From Daphnia pulex (taxonomy: Eukaryota > Arthropoda > Branchiopoda > Diplostraca > Daphniidae), in contig NC_060026.1 in NCBI RefSeq assembly GCF_021134715.1, positions 12,701,001-12,765,000 of the forward strand: a stretch of DNA of 64,000 nucleotides, written 5' to 3'. The notes below the pieces were generated by a model. It did no database searches. It was not told where the DNA came from and worked only from the letters and a program-made list of their open reading frames with translations. A program made the position numbers and the translations under genes. How positions within the stretch are numbered: position 1 is the first letter of the stretch; every line of letters starts with the position of its first letter. Of the stretch, positions 24,166 to 36,237 are shown piece after piece.

Positions 24166-24241
24166 GCTGAAAGAGTAGTTTACTAATAACTGACACCGAG
24201 AACGATGGTCAACTGTGCTTTGAAATCGTCAGCACCGTTCG

Positions 24242-24249
24242 TTTTTATA
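24242..24249 (-). promoter_or_regulatory. TATA box of the cuticle-like gene
   Basis: Minus strand GGTATAAAAACG, with a TCAGTT-type initiator about 30-50 bp downstream and the ATG at 24165. Spacing fits a TATA-driven arthropod promoter. Confidence 0.6.
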
Positions 24250-25159
24250 CCGTTTGCTCAGTTGAATTTCCCTTGCTTTCAAGAGAAAGTAAGCATTTTG
24301 TAGACTCATGTGAAACTGTAGACTTCATTCTGTAAATTCATTTCGGTTTAACTTAAGTAGCCTGACGATTATTGTTGTACTTTAAAAATTCTATTCGGGA
24401 CGTCAAGGGTAAACCTTTCCCTTTTCAACATGGTAGTTTTTAATAAAGAACATTTAGGGGGAAAAACCCATCGGGGAAAACCTATGGGAAACCTTTTTCA
24501 TCCAGCTTTAATAAAAAGAATAGCTCCTTTCAGAACAAATTGGCGATTTCTGTAAGACGTTCCAGGGCCAACGCTACGCATGAGTGAAAGTGAGACATAC
24601 TGAGCGAAGCGAATCTTTCTCTTTCGTGCTGACGTGTTCACAATCAGACTTTATTTGCTGCTTTGGCTTTTTGCAATAGAGATGCGGACTTGCGAATGCG
24701 GAGGAAGTTTTTAATTGCATAACAGGAAATGGCAATGTTGCGCGTTTCTTTCAAGAATCAAGATGGCTGCTGGCATTGGAGTGACGAGAGTCGACAACAA
24801 GTGACAGGTTCCTGTTCGTCATAGTTTCAGAGAAGTCTTGTTTCAATAATTTAATTTCTCTTTGTTTTCACATCCTTTTTTTTTTGTAAAATCTTGCCAA
24901 TTTAAAAATTTATATCAATGTAAGATCTAAGACATCTCAGGTCTCAGCCGTTTCAAGGCCTGTGCCCAATTCAAGAGTCTGTGACATTCTATGCAAGGTT
25001 AAAGATTCATCCATTTCACAGCTGTTTGCTTGAATTGCAGTTTTCTCTGAGGCAATGAACAAAATAAGATTTGCTACATAGTTATTCTCCATATTTTCAC
25101 GATTCTTTCTAATGTATCATTGCATGTGGAGTAACTGAAGTGATTAGTTACTTTTTATT
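24250..25159. other. No coding gene seen
   Basis: The sequence AAGATGGCTGCTGGCATTGG at 24763 looks like a transcription start context or a short first exon, but no frame follows. Nothing else is supported. Confidence 0.35.
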
Positions 25160-25690
25160 TGTAGGTGAATCTTGAAACTTGGTGATTGCAGGCACCTTTA
25201 AAAATATGGAACTTCAGCCTATCTAGCACTTGCATCCAATCCCATCTGTAAGCTGCAATGGAATTCTCACTTACCTTTGCTGCTGACTTCATTCACTAAT
25301 TGAATGCCAGTAAGTTGATAATCTTCAACAGACTAGATTTGAACTTTAATGTGTTAAGTTAGAAGGTGAAACTTAAGAAGTGTTACGAACAAAGTTCTGC
25401 TTTCATTGTCTAGTTTTAACTAGAGTTTATCAACATTCTGGGATTTCAACAAGTTAACAGACTCTTTCCTTCGATAGTTGTGGATTTTGTAATGGGATAA
25501 TTGGTGTACACAATATAGGTGTATCTGAAAGAGTATATGTTTTACTGTCAAGTACTCAACAAAGTTTGATAAATTTGTGTTTGAATCTGAAAGAGTCATC
25601 GAGTTTCATGCAAATTTGTTTTCATCAAAAGGTATTAGATAATTTGCCATAGAATATTTGGGCTAACTAAATTAAACAACAACAACCATT
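25160..25690. repeat. Diverged duplication, unit 1 (possible noncoding transcript)
   Basis: Shares ordered words with 26910-27420: GTGATTGCAGGCACCT, CTTACCTTTGCTG, TCTAGTTTTAAC, ATTCTGGGATTT, GAGTTTCATGCAAATTTG, AATATTTGGG. The units have no conserved open frame. TTTGTAG and TTGCAG sites resemble acceptors, so a noncoding spliced RNA is possible but not shown. Confidence 0.5.
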
Positions 25691-25699
25691 TTCTTAACT

Positions 25700-26060
25700 A
25701 CCAAACACATGGAATCGCGATTTCCACCAATAGAGAAGATGCAAAATTCTACGTGAGTTGTTCAATGGGAAAAAATTTGTAACTTGACTTTGTAACTTGA
25801 CTGACGCAGATTTCCAGCAAAACTAAACCATGGCTTTTTGTTTCATTGGGTAGTGGGTTGCTTTTTATATACTCGCACATGCTGTTATAGGATTTGTCTA
25901 CGGCCCCCAGAGATAGTATCTGGACCGAGAAGAAGAGAGAAGTACGAGGCCAGTTTTACTGGGGAGATGTAGTCATACTAGGCTTCTGGGTTAGACTCAT
26001 GACCCTCCAAAAGTTTTCATCGGACCATGCGCCTTGGTCGCCTTCCAAGTTTAAGCTTTT
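25700..26060. repeat. Diverged copy of the 28505-28805 block
   Basis: Shared segments in order: CTCGCACATGC, GAGAGAAG, AGTTTTACTGGGGAG, TAGTCATACTAGGCTTC, GGGTTAGACTCATGACCCTC, CATGCGCCTT. No open frame is kept across the copies. Confidence 0.6.
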
Positions 26061-26909
26061 TAAGTTTGCTTAAGTTAGTTAAGTTTTAAATTCAAATTTC
26101 TTTGCTTTATTTCAATAGACATATTAGGCTTGTAATCTAAAATTGAGCGAAGATGGTAGACAAGAGTAGCAACGCAGAAGCTGCTCACCTCTGGAAGCCG
26201 TTGAGCGAAGATGAAATCAAATTGCAGTTGGTTGTTGGTTCCGTGTCCTCCACTTCCAAATCAGTCGCTCTTTTCAGAGCCTGATTGAAGTGATGGACGA
26301 ATTTGGTAAATTGGTCCACCCATCACAGTGGGAAGTTCCCTTGATGGATTTAGTCCTAATAATTTAAAAAAAAAATTGTGTTATTGTTATTGGCAGCACT
26401 ATGTTGTTGGCTGAGACACTGAAGATGACATCTTGTGGCCAGGTTTGTCTTCAGTTGTTGGGCGTAGGCTATGGAAGCACTGAGGCTGGCTAGCCCTTTA
26501 AGGCCCCCTACCTTCTTTGATCATTGTCAGTTGAATCATGAGGTTCTGAGAGAAAGAGTCGCCATTTTTAGACCTTTTATTTTTTTTTTAGGTTTTGAAT
26601 TTTGATGTTGGCTTAATTAGCTGGATTGCCACTTGTGAGGCATTTCTTAGAATGTGGACATGTGGTGGGTTTAAGTTGGTTCGGGTTGGCCGGTTGGCGG
26701 TTCGTGAGCTTGGTATTATTCTTGGTATAATTGATTCGATTAAATTCTATTGCATGTACAGTGAAAGTGGCCTGAAAGTGTTTAAATTTCATTTTTTCAT
26801 TTGTAGACGAATTTCGATGCTGAAAGACTTGGAAACCATGCTGTCGACCACGTCGAGAAGCTGAGTAACATTCTGCTTTTACAATGGTAAAATTAACACT
26901 TAAACTGAT

Positions 26910-27420
26910 TGAAATACATGTGGATCATAACATTTGTAATGTTTGATTGCAGGCACCTCTTAATAAAAGGAACTTAAGCCATCTAATCTAGGGCTTCCAT
27001 CAAATCGTGCAGGCTGCATGGAAGTCGCATTTACCTTTGTTGTGAACATCATGAACACATACACTATTTGAAGGTGACAATCTTATTCAGTTATAGATTT
27101 TACAATTAAAATGTGATTAAGCTTTGCATACATTGGTTAGTTTTAACATTTTGGGATTTTGTCAAGTCAACAGCTATTTCCTTCAGGGTTGTGTTCTGTT
27201 ATGGATTATTTAAAGGGGAGTTTGTTGTATGCAAGAAAGGTAGATTCTGAAAGAAGTTTTGTTTATTTGTTCTACTGTAGAGTATCTTTTAAAGTTTAAA
27301 TGAATTTGTATTTAAATCTTAAATCAGTCATCTAGTTTCATGTAAATTTGTTAATTTAAGTTTCCACGATAGGTATAAGATAATGTTGCCAATTAATATT
27401 TGGGTTGAATATTTGAAGTG
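26910..27420. repeat. Diverged duplication, unit 2
   Basis: Partner of 25160-25690. The open stretch nearby at 26595-26864 is not conserved in the other unit. Confidence 0.5.
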
Positions 27421-28142
27421 ATATGTAGCATATTCTTTTAAATTTCATATAGCATTTCCAATGATGCTGAAGATTAATTTTACTTTGGTTATAGGTTCAT
27501 GTTTACGTAGCAGTGGTGTTGCTGTCCAATGTGGCGTGTTGTTCCAGCCTATGGTGGTGAAAGATATCTGCATCAAGTTGCTGTTCCTTGTGCATCCAAG
27601 GTGCTGCTTTTGTGCTACAGAAGTGACATCCAATATTGTGTTTAATTGCTATTTGTGTCTTCGCAGTTTACCTTTATATATTGAGATTTGAGAAGGAACA
27701 AAAAAAATAGTAATACGGGGAGGTTTATGTCAAACAAATAAAAAACATGTCCAGGATGGGAGAATGAGGAGGAAGTTGGGGTGGGGTATTTGGTTAATGG
27801 TTATGATTTACTAAAAGAAGTGAGGTATATTTTAATGAATATGCAGTACTTGCTGGTGATAAAACCTGTTGTTAACCTATACCTTCCTGTCAACCTATAC
27901 CTTCCACTTACACATCCATCCCTCAAACCCCATAAGCACCAACATCAAATCCTACATCCATTCCTAAAACCCACAATCTCCAATATCCAATTTACACGAT
28001 TGTTGTATATCTATAATCATATTTATATTTAAATAAATAATGTGTCATTGTATATAAATTATTTAAACTATTTTTATTCTGGAACACATGCAAAATAAAC
28101 AAATCATTAAACAGAGCGTCCGGTTCAAGACAATTTTTTTTT

Positions 28143-28660
28143 GTGCGAGGCTTTTAGCAAGCAATCCGCCACCCAATTTGACAAAAAGTGATAGTCTGTT
28201 TTCACGGAAATTGCGTCAGACGGTTGAAAAATTTCTAGTTCAACAATCTCATGTAGAAATTAGCATCTAGTCTACTGGTGCAAATTGCGATTCTTTAAGC
28301 TTGATTAATTTAGGTGATGTGTTAAAAGCTATTGTGGGTAGCTAAAAAATTGAACTAATCCACTTTTTCTGAATATTTTGGTTTTAGATCACTGTTGGTT
28401 TTTTATTTTCTTGTGATCTCTCTTCAAAATATTCTGAAAAAGCGAATTAGTTCAATTTTTTAGCTACCCACAATAGCTTTTAACACATCACCTAAATTAA
28501 TCAAGCTTAAAAAATCGCAATTTGCACCAGTAGACTAGATGCTAATTTCTACATGAGATTGTTGAACTAGAAATTTTTCAACCGTCTGAAGCAATTTCCG
28601 TGAAAACAAACTATCACTTTTTGTCAAATTGGATGGCGGATTGCTTGCTAAAACTCGCAC
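28143..28660. repeat. 518-bp near-perfect hairpin
   Basis: Arms of about 250 bp (28143-28392 and 28413-28660) are almost exact reverse complements, around a 20-nt loop bounded by AGATCAC and GTGATCT. Matching ends include GTGCGAGG...AGCAAGCAATCC and GGATTGCTTGCTAAAACTCGCAC in pieces. Differences are few, for example GCGTCAGACGG against CCGTCTGAAGC. If transcribed it would fold into long double-stranded RNA. It may be a fold-back transposon, or the right half of a repeat inverted onto itself, because the right arm continues into the 28505-28805 block. Confidence 0.85.
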
Positions 28661-28805
28661 ATGCAGTGTCGGCGTAGATCCAGGGAGATTACCTGGAAAT
28701 GGAAGAGGAGAGAAGAGTGCGAGGCAAGTTTTACTGGGGAGCGATTAGTCATACTAGGCTTCCGGGTTAGACTCATGACCCTCAGATCATGCGCCTTCCA
28801 AGTCC
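28505..28805. repeat. Dispersed block, second copy, overlapping the hairpin's right arm
   Basis: Partner of 25700-26060. It begins inside the hairpin arm (AATCGCAATTTGCACCAGTAG) and runs past it to CATGCGCCTTCCAAGTCC. The stretch after it to about 29250 has no supported gene. Confidence 0.6.
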
Positions 28806-29265
28806 CCGTTCGACCAGAGCCCTCCCCTCCTCCTGGTTTCACAGCGGGTGAGTGACCACCGGCGGGCGTTGGTTAGTGGTTAGTTAGGGAAACGGGGCCA
28901 CAGAAAAGAAGGGAGCCCAGATATGCACTTATAAGTTAACTAACAACTACACAATTTATCAATCTTGAATTACAGCATTCTCTTGTCGGTTTTCCCCAAT
29001 GGATGAGGTCCATGATAAGCAGCAAAGGATTGTCCTGTAAGCAGAATGAACATTTATTGCATGACAATAATTTTTAAACAAGATTGAAGTGACAGAAAAC
29101 AATACCTCAGGGGAGTGAAAATGGAGATTAAAGGGTTGCAGCCAACAGGATAGCAAACAAGGGACCTTGTTGACCGTATAGTCCTTGTCCTTTTTCTTGA
29201 AAGGACATCCAGATACTTCTCAAAAACGTAGACTGAAACTTTGAGAACTGGAAAGAGAACAAGGT

Positions 29266-29574
29266 TCACTTGTTAGTTTTATTTAAAAAATTCCGGAAGT
29301 AAGTAAGAAAGTACACCGGAAGTAAGCGATAGCGCCTTAACCATTGAGCAGTCGTCAATTCAAACCAAATATTCGTGATCTCCATGAAATTTGGGGTCGA
29401 ATAGGTGTAAATTGAACGAAATCCAAAATTTGGCCATAGTTCAGGATAATTCTCGAAATCGGAAGGACGCGTAAGTACAAATAAAACCTGAACTTTATTA
29501 CCACAAATTTGGCGAGGATCACGAATATCTGGTTTTTTCTGGGTCAAATGAATATTTACTGAAGTACTGGTCAC
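29266..29574 (-). CDS. Hypothetical exon-like open frame
   Basis: Open for about 100 codons on the minus strand directly after a good acceptor (ATTTCAG before TGACCAG). It encodes TSTSVNIHLTQKKPDIRDPR, RPSDFENYPELWPNFGFRS and ELTTAQWLRRYRLLPVYF. The frame has no ATG near its start, so it would be an internal exon. Aromatic-rich but unrecognised. Low confidence. Confidence 0.22.
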   Translation of the reverse strand: MTSTSVNIHLTQKKPDIRDPRQICGNKVQVLFVLTRPSDFENYPELWPNFGFRSIYTYSTPNFMEITNIWFELTTAQWLRRYRLLPVYFLTYFRNFLNKTNK

Positions 29575-29946
29575 TGAAATGAGAAAACCGGAAGTATTTA
29601 AAAAAAAAAAACAAGCAAATATCGAAAATTTTACAAGTGAGTTTTGTTGGCGGAATACTTATCGTCAGTTATCACTAAAAATTTCCACACAATAACTGAC
29701 AATAAATGTTTAAAGAGATGTGCAAAGTAACTGAAATTGACTGTTTTGAGTTTTGACAGCTAAAATTACCGAAAAGACATCTAGCGTTAGAAAAAAGAAA
29801 CGTCCAAGTAACACTTTGTTTGAGCGCAAGAAGGGCCTGCTTTTGGAATTATTACACAGACTTTGAGTTTAACGCAAGTAGATTATTAGTAAATAATCTA
29901 CGAAAATAAGTGAATTTTTTGTTACCTGGGCATAATCCCGTGGCGA

Positions 29947-30387
29947 GTGACTGCAGTTGTGTCACGAACGGACGGACGAAATTCCAAAAACATCGCAAAT
30001 GTGAGCTTCATAATCCGCTGGCTCGATAGCGACCTCTACTGCATTCCTACCTCCTGTCTCCTCTACTACATTGATGCATTCTTTGCTAGATACCCACCTG
30101 GTGATAAGAAAAGTCTGGTTGTTAATTTTTACTTCAAAAAGATGTTGTACAAAGATTATCAACAAGAAATATGTCCAATGAAAGGTAGTGCTTATTGTGG
30201 TTATGTTGTTCAAATGAGTCGAAAAGTTGATGATGTTTTTGTCACCCAACACTTTAAGTCATACATTAACAGAAACACTATCCTTTCCAACCTTTTCCCT
30301 CAAGTGCCAACTCTGTGTTTGTTAACATTTTCTACTGAGCCATCTCTGAGCCGTTTTCAAATAAACCCTTGTGGCTTTTGTCTGTAA
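29947..30387 (+). CDS. Hypothetical open frame, 146 codons
   Basis: Reads IRWLDSDLYCIPTSC, YPPGDKKSLVVNFYFKKMLY and CGYVVQMSRKVDDVFVTQHF. The first codon is GTG, no ATG is near, and no flanking splice sites were clear. Moderate length and varied composition make chance less likely, but I do not recognise it. Confidence 0.2.
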   Translation: MTAVVSRTDGRNSKNIANVSFIIRWLDSDLYCIPTSCLLYYIDAFFARYPPGDKKSLVVNFYFKKMLYKDYQQEICPMKGSAYCGYVVQMSRKVDDVFVTQHFKSYINRNTILSNLFPQVPTLCLLTFSTEPSLSRFQINPCGFCL

Positions 30388-32009
30388 TTCAGGTTTTTGC
30401 AATTGAGTCCTTGTCCATAAGGTAAATTAGAGAGCCCAAGCCCAACAAACATTCCAATTGTTGGAGATCTTTTGACAAAGCTGATTCTGGAAGCTTCTAC
30501 AGTGGAATCGTGGATTAAGATTATGAAAGCAAGTTCTCAAACGCCACTCACATGTTTGTCTTGGTCACCTCTGATTGTCGGAGCATCTTACTGATGCCAG
30601 TTGACAGTTTAACTGGATAATCAGGAAGCATGATGTTAGGACATTAAAATCCCTACAACCACATCCTAGAACCCACATACTCAAAAACAATTTGCTTAAG
30701 AACAACACCAGCTATATTTGAAAATGCATAACAAACATTTCACTGAATAACTTACACAATGAATTGAAAGGATTGCTTCCTAGTTCTGAAGGCTACCAAT
30801 GGTCAATAGTGTATCCTTTGTTGATTTGTTTACACCAGCATGACATAAATACCACAAGCACAAGTGAAGTGAAACGACAAACGAATAATGATCAAATAGC
30901 CTAGCAGACAGACTGTTGGTTTGGCTCTACCACTACCAGACAAATAATGGCGGAAAAAAATGTGGCGTTGCCACACAATTTTGTGGGCTTGTGGCACAAA
31001 AAAAAAACACTTAAATCGCAGGATAACGTGAATACGTGTAATCAGAGCAGGGGTATGAAGAGAGAGAGAGTCTCTTCAGTCTTCATGCCCATGATCAGTC
31101 ATAGAACCGGTTAGATGACTCTGGTGTAATGGGTAATCCGGTAATAACGATAATGGCAATGGTTGTGATGTGAGACAACCGAATGCGCGTGTTTCTCGAT
31201 TAATAAAACTTGGATAGATGGCAGACAAGTGTCGGAAAGTCGGAACGGCATAGAAGAAACGAGCCGTTATGCACTAACAAGGACAAATGGACGACGTACT
31301 TATTCTAAATTTCTAAGCCAAGCGGAGAAGTCCTTCACAGGAACAGCTAGAGTTATCCGAAAATGTAGTTACCTTTTCAACATTAATTTGTTTTGTTTAA
31401 CTAATTTGATTGAAAAATTGTGACGTTATTCGGTTATTGCTGTGTGTTCGGTTATTGTTGTCCGTTTATTTCATGAGGCCATTTACAGCTACATAAGTGA
31501 AATATTATAAACCCCAAATTCACGGTAGAATGTTGGTTTAATAAGATGTGCTTATTACAGATAAGAGAAACAATCACTAGACTCCCAATATCGATTGAAT
31601 AGAGCAGTAACACTTTCTACGTGATTGTGACAAACATCGTCGAATAAAAGCTCGAATAAAAGAACAAAATATTTTTAAGGGAATTCAAAATATCGGTTGC
31701 CGTAGCAAATGCTTATTGATTTCCTCCTAACTTTTTTCATAGCGTATTAACTTGGATGTTGTAATAATATTATCACGAATAAAGTGCTGAAATTTGTGAT
31801 GCATGAAAGGCCTAGTCTGTACTCGTTAAGTACTATAGTTCTCTACTCGTTATATCTCGTACTACTCCTAATGTACTAGTTAGTATATTACCCTTATCAA
31901 TTTGAAGTGAACATGATCGCTTAGGATATAAATAGTTCATTTAATATAGGATACGGATTAAATTTATGTAAGGGTAGTTAGTTGTGCAACCCGTCAGGAT
32001 TTTAAAATC
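30388..32009. other. No gene seen
   Basis: Short frames only. A 64-codon stretch at 31229-31423 (SRYALTRTNGRRTYSKF) lacks a proper start. Includes a small purine run GAGAGAGAGAG at 31061. This is the 3' flank of the ionotropic receptor gene. Confidence 0.4.
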
Positions 32010-34302
32010 TTATCGCCGCCACCCTTTGCCAAAACTACATTTCTTGTCAGATTCCTTTTTTAGGAAAATTATTATTTCTGCTAAAAATGTTAGGATGGAC
32101 ATTGCGCATCCAACAGCTAAAACAGCAAATGCCCCTGTCAAATTGGTCAAAGATAATCGCACCAGTGGTTTTTTCTCGTTCTTATTTTGACCACCGTTGT
32201 CTTTGTCGTCATAGCAAGGCTTAGAATCTGGCTCGTACCAATTCTGCCAAAATGACGTTAACCCTACATCGAAAAGGCGTGCGGTTCTGTCAAAGAAACA
32301 AAAGACTGCAAGTTAACAGACTCGTATAATATAGAATTTATCTAATATCTATGTAAAGAGGCGTGTTGGCAACTTACCCTCGATTGAATTCCTCTCGATA
32401 AGGGCTGTTTTTAGCTAGTCCCCAACCAATAGCATGTTTCATAAACGGCGGTTCTCCAGCTATGGTCAGTTTGCACTGCCGCGTTTGCACGTAATCCTTT
32501 TTTATGGCGGCTTTTAATCCTATTACAGCCTATTCATTACGATGTATATTTTTTTAATGATAGACGTTAAAACTTATGCTTTTTCCCGATTTTGTCACTT
32601 ACATTTAGGTAAACATAACGAGGAGGTAGCGATTTCACCAAATCGATGCATTGCTGAGTCGACAAACACCTCGAATTGGGATGCGCATTCAACTTGTCCT
32701 TCATTGTCTTGTACAATCCTTTTTCTGCCGTCTGAAAAGTGTTCAAAATCACAATGAATAAATATGTCACGACTGTACAGTGTACACCTATTAATTACTT
32801 TAAGAAGTATAAATAAACACACCGAAATGACAATATCGCCAGCAAACCCTTTATCGAGAACCAGGAGGATGCTGGAGTCGGACAGGACGTCATCAAAAGT
32901 ATTGATAAGCGGTTGTGGGCGACCGGCCTCTGTTACGTAAGAAATCAGAACTCCATTGTAGACGTTGAGCAAAACCAGAGTCAGAAGACACCAAGCTCCT
33001 ACGACTAGTCGGATCGGAGTGAACTTGTTCGATATGTACCCACCTGGTCAAATGGAAATTACATAATTTGCTCTGTATATGACCATTACAGACTTAGCCA
33101 TCTTTAAATATTATTAGAAAATATTACTGAGACTCTTATTTACCTTGATTCAAAAGTGTTCCCACCACATACATGAAAATGCTTTCAGTCACCCTAACTG
33201 AAGGAAATGTTGAGGGATTATCTTGTTCGATGATAGATCGACCCTTCGATTGAAACAATCGATTGAAACACGATAGGATAGCAATTACGGACGCGAAAGC
33301 CAAAATCAACGCCATCCAAACCTGCACGATAACATTGAAGGTTTCTAAAGTGAAAAAATTAACAAACGCGCATAGCCGAGTCCACCATAAAAATTTATAG
33401 ATAATGCAGGTTTTATTCTTATCAATATAACGAACCCAGAGCTGAAAGGGTTTGATGACGGCGTCGACGTTATTCTGTGAAACCTCGGGCATCGGGATAA
33501 TAAAGGCTGTCTGTGAGTACATCCAAGGGTGAAGGAGTTCCAAAAGACGTAAACGTTCCGGTGTTTGCCGGATGACTGCGAGAATGAGATCACATTCCTA
33601 AATAAATACGCCAAATGCAACGAAAGATTTTTGAAAAATTGTGCGCGTTATTGAGCTCATAAATTGTATGTTCAATCAAATGATTCAACAATTAATTAAA
33701 TAATAATTGAATGGGCCTTTTACGTACTCCTCTAGTTGCGTAGCTAATTATTCCAGGTAGATTCGGTCCTCCATCTTCCAGAGTAGTGACATTCACATCA
33801 AGGAGGGAGTAGCTAAAAATAATTATGTTACTCAATATTAAATCATTCATAACTAAGGAAACTCGTGGTAGGCAATAAAGTTGTAGCATTCATCATGTTC
33901 GCAATTTCAATTAGTCAGTTGAAAGGATTACCATTTACAGTAGATTACAACAGTATAAAAGTATCGTTCATTACTCAAATTTGTAACGACGAGATAGCCA
34001 ATCCAGCATCAGAGCGGAAGCACCAATCGTCTGAATTACGTGGCCAGTCGCGTTTCTCAGAATCCTAAGTGATACCGGATACTTTTCCGTCAAATAAAAA
34101 AGAACATATTATTTTTACCGAAAATTTTATTATAACACGTTCTAGTCTTTTAGTTTACCTCTGATATGAGAGCCACAAGATGTTTTTTATATAATTTTGT
34201 CGAGTTCTTTGCCATTGCAGTGGTAGCGTAAGATGACAGAAATTGACACACAAATAAGCAGATGCAATAACTTACCAGCAATGGCTTCCCTATTTTAGCC
34301 AT
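32010..34302 (-). CDS. Ionotropic receptor (variant glutamate receptor channel)
   Basis: Minus-strand exons: 34276-34302 (start uncertain; MAKIGKPLL), about 34159-34206, 33975-34081, 33728-33813, 33436-33597, 33144-33321, 32823-33043, 32603-32731, 32378-32529 and 32010-32286. Domains in order are ligand-binding S1 (SLLDVNVTTLEDGGPNLPGI, ECDLILAVIRQTPERLRLLE, SQTAFIIPMPE), TM1 (VWMALILAFASVIAILSCF), pore/TM2 (SVRVTESIFMYVVGTLLNQG), TM3 (PIRLVVGAWCLLTLVLLNVY, NGVLISYVTEAGRPQPLINT), S2 (MKDKLNAHPNSRCLSTQQ, IAGEPPFMKHAIGWGLAKN) and TM4 (LTNLTGAFAVLAVGCAMSIL). Such receptors act as ligand-gated cation channels in arthropod chemosensory neurons. The intron at 33322-33435 has no stop and keeps the frame, so the splice there rests on domain fit. 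No long amino-terminal domain is seen, as in divergent IRs. Confidence 0.82.
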
Positions 34303-35601
34303 CATTACCGGAACCGGGAATAACCGCTATTGTCGAGACCATCGACTAACGACTAGGTTTTATAGCCAGCACTGCCAGCTAGTTTCATTACGTAGACCAG
34401 CTCGAGAATTAAAAATTGACGCCGCCAATTGCAATTCCTTATTCACTCCCTATAATGGTGGATCGTTGATATTCGTTTAACTTTTCCTGACTGCGCAGAC
34501 TTTTCTTTTTGATCGAATTGGAATAGAGAAGAATTTTTCAACTTGTTGGAATAATCATTGAAGTATAAATACTATGTGTTGGACATTCGGTTCCATTAAC
34601 GTATATAGCTGATAGACAGAGGGTGATCAAGTTGTGACTGACATCTGCAATGATGCAGCAAGGACGGTTGCTGTCCGTTTTCTTTACTGGATATTTAACT
34701 CCGTGACAAATTGACTTGTCCGTAGATGAATTGGTAGCTGATGGAGTAGACGATTATCTTTGTACTGTCGCTAGCAGTGGAAACAATGAATTTTCATTGT
34801 GAAAATCGTTTTTTGATGCCGTGGTGCTATATGGATGATAAATTGGTTTTTAAATATTGGCTCAGAATGTTCCGGAATCAAAACGAAAAACTAAAATTTA
34901 ATTTAATCCGGTTGTCATGGTGATCGAGTCATATTAACTGTTTTCCGCTCATGGTAGATACTCAGTTACGTATTTAACATTACGTTAAGATCGTATTTTA
35001 GGATATAACCATAAATACCGTATGTGCTGGAAACGGATCGCAAAGACACACGTTGTTGCCGGGCGTAGTCCGACGAATACACACTTATTTTAATAGTAAA
35101 CTATAGGCCTCTGTTACCAAGCTCCAATCCATATACTGCTTAAATGACGAAGAGAATCGACCACGGGAGATTGATCTGATGTATTTTTCAAATGGTTATT
35201 GGAGGCCCACCCCGACCTCTGCCTCTATTATTCGCCCAAAGAAATTGAAACGTCAAGATAAAAGGTACTGTTGTACACTTTAGGCTACTTCCATTTCTGA
35301 TATGTTACGCTGTGCTGTGCACAAAGTAGTTACACGAAAGCTAACGCGGTGTTGTGTGGTTTACACAATCCATCTTGACCCATGACATCCTATACTTTGT
35401 TAACCTAAACGTTACAAATTTGAGAAAAAAGATTTTCTGAACGTTAGTTAAGTTGCGTTAAGTTACTCGAGGTGCTATCTCGAGGAAAAACGACAAATCA
35501 AAGTCAAATATAATGTCGAAACACAATTTTTCCCCTTTCCCCTTCGTACTTTGTCCGACTCGATTTACGTGTTTGTGTTTGTCTCTGGGCAACTGACTGA
35601 A
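34303..35601. other. Intergenic between divergent IR and C1q genes
   Basis: Shared upstream region of a minus-strand receptor and a plus-strand C1q gene. No frame or repeat stood out. Confidence 0.4.
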
Positions 35602-36237
35602 ATGAAAATGGCTCAATCCGGCCTCTTTGGTCCATTCGTCAGTCTGTTATTTGTTCTGAGTTGTTGGACTCGAATTTCGGCTGGCGCTACCCTTTCGTTG
35701 GAGGAAAAATTGCAACAATTAGAAACGACACTGCAAGCGACAGTCAATCAACTACAAGAAAAAGTCGTCCAGCTGGAAGAAAAAGTGGCTCAGGTTCAGG
35801 CCACAAATGTTCAACTGGAAGTCCAAATCCAACAAAATGTACCTAATCGCATTTTTATATTTCGCACTTCTTCCTCTGTCGGAAAGGCAATGAATTTGAC
35901 GACGGGGAAATTCACAGTCCCGCGATCCGGAACTTATTTTTTCTCTTTCACGGCGCTGGCGAGTTTCCCACCATCCGTTCCCGAAGTGTTTTGCCTAGCC
36001 TATCTGTATTGGAATGGCGTTAAAACCGGGAGTGGTGGGGTCGAAGAGGCAAACACTGCCTACCTTCAATCAAGTCCGTTTAGCGTACATTCGACGCTGA
36101 AATTGAAATCGGGCGATGAAATTTGGATCCAGATTAATGAAATGTCAGACGAGACGATACTGTATAACGACGCTGGCGACTTATTGACTCAATTCACTGG
36201 GTGGATGTTGGACGAGGAGATTGTCGCCTCTCTTTGA
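35602..36237 (+). CDS. Secreted C1q-domain protein with coiled coil
   Basis: A single exon of 211 aa. ATG at 35602 is chosen because MKMAQSGLFGPFVSLLFVLS gives a clean signal peptide. A heptad-type coiled coil follows (LSLEEKLQQLETTLQATVNQ, LQEKVVQLEEKVAQVQ) in the place where a collagen stalk would sit in vertebrate C1q/TNF proteins. The C1q domain runs from RIFIFRTSSSVGKAMNLTTG through RSGTYFFSFTALASFP to QFTGWMLDEEIVASL. C1q domains trimerise and bind varied ligands in invertebrate immunity. The C1q part resembles the domain in the MMP-C1q copies (same EEEIVAS-type ending), so it is probably the parent or offspring of that fusion. Intact. Confidence 0.9.
   Translation: MKMAQSGLFGPFVSLLFVLSCWTRISAGATLSLEEKLQQLETTLQATVNQLQEKVVQLEEKVAQVQATNVQLEVQIQQNVPNRIFIFRTSSSVGKAMNLTTGKFTVPRSGTYFFSFTALASFPPSVPEVFCLAYLYWNGVKTGSGGVEEANTAYLQSSPFSVHSTLKLKSGDEIWIQINEMSDETILYNDAGDLLTQFTGWMLDEEIVASL

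Noticed and set aside
27881-27910. Short direct repeat AACCTATACCTTCC, twice
   Set aside because: Only two short copies without spacers of even length; not a CRISPR or meaningful array.
29320-29370. A tRNA A-box-like sequence (minus strand GCTCAATGGTTAAGGCGC)
   Set aside because: No anticodon arm, T arm or acceptor pairing could be made around it; it sits inside an open frame.
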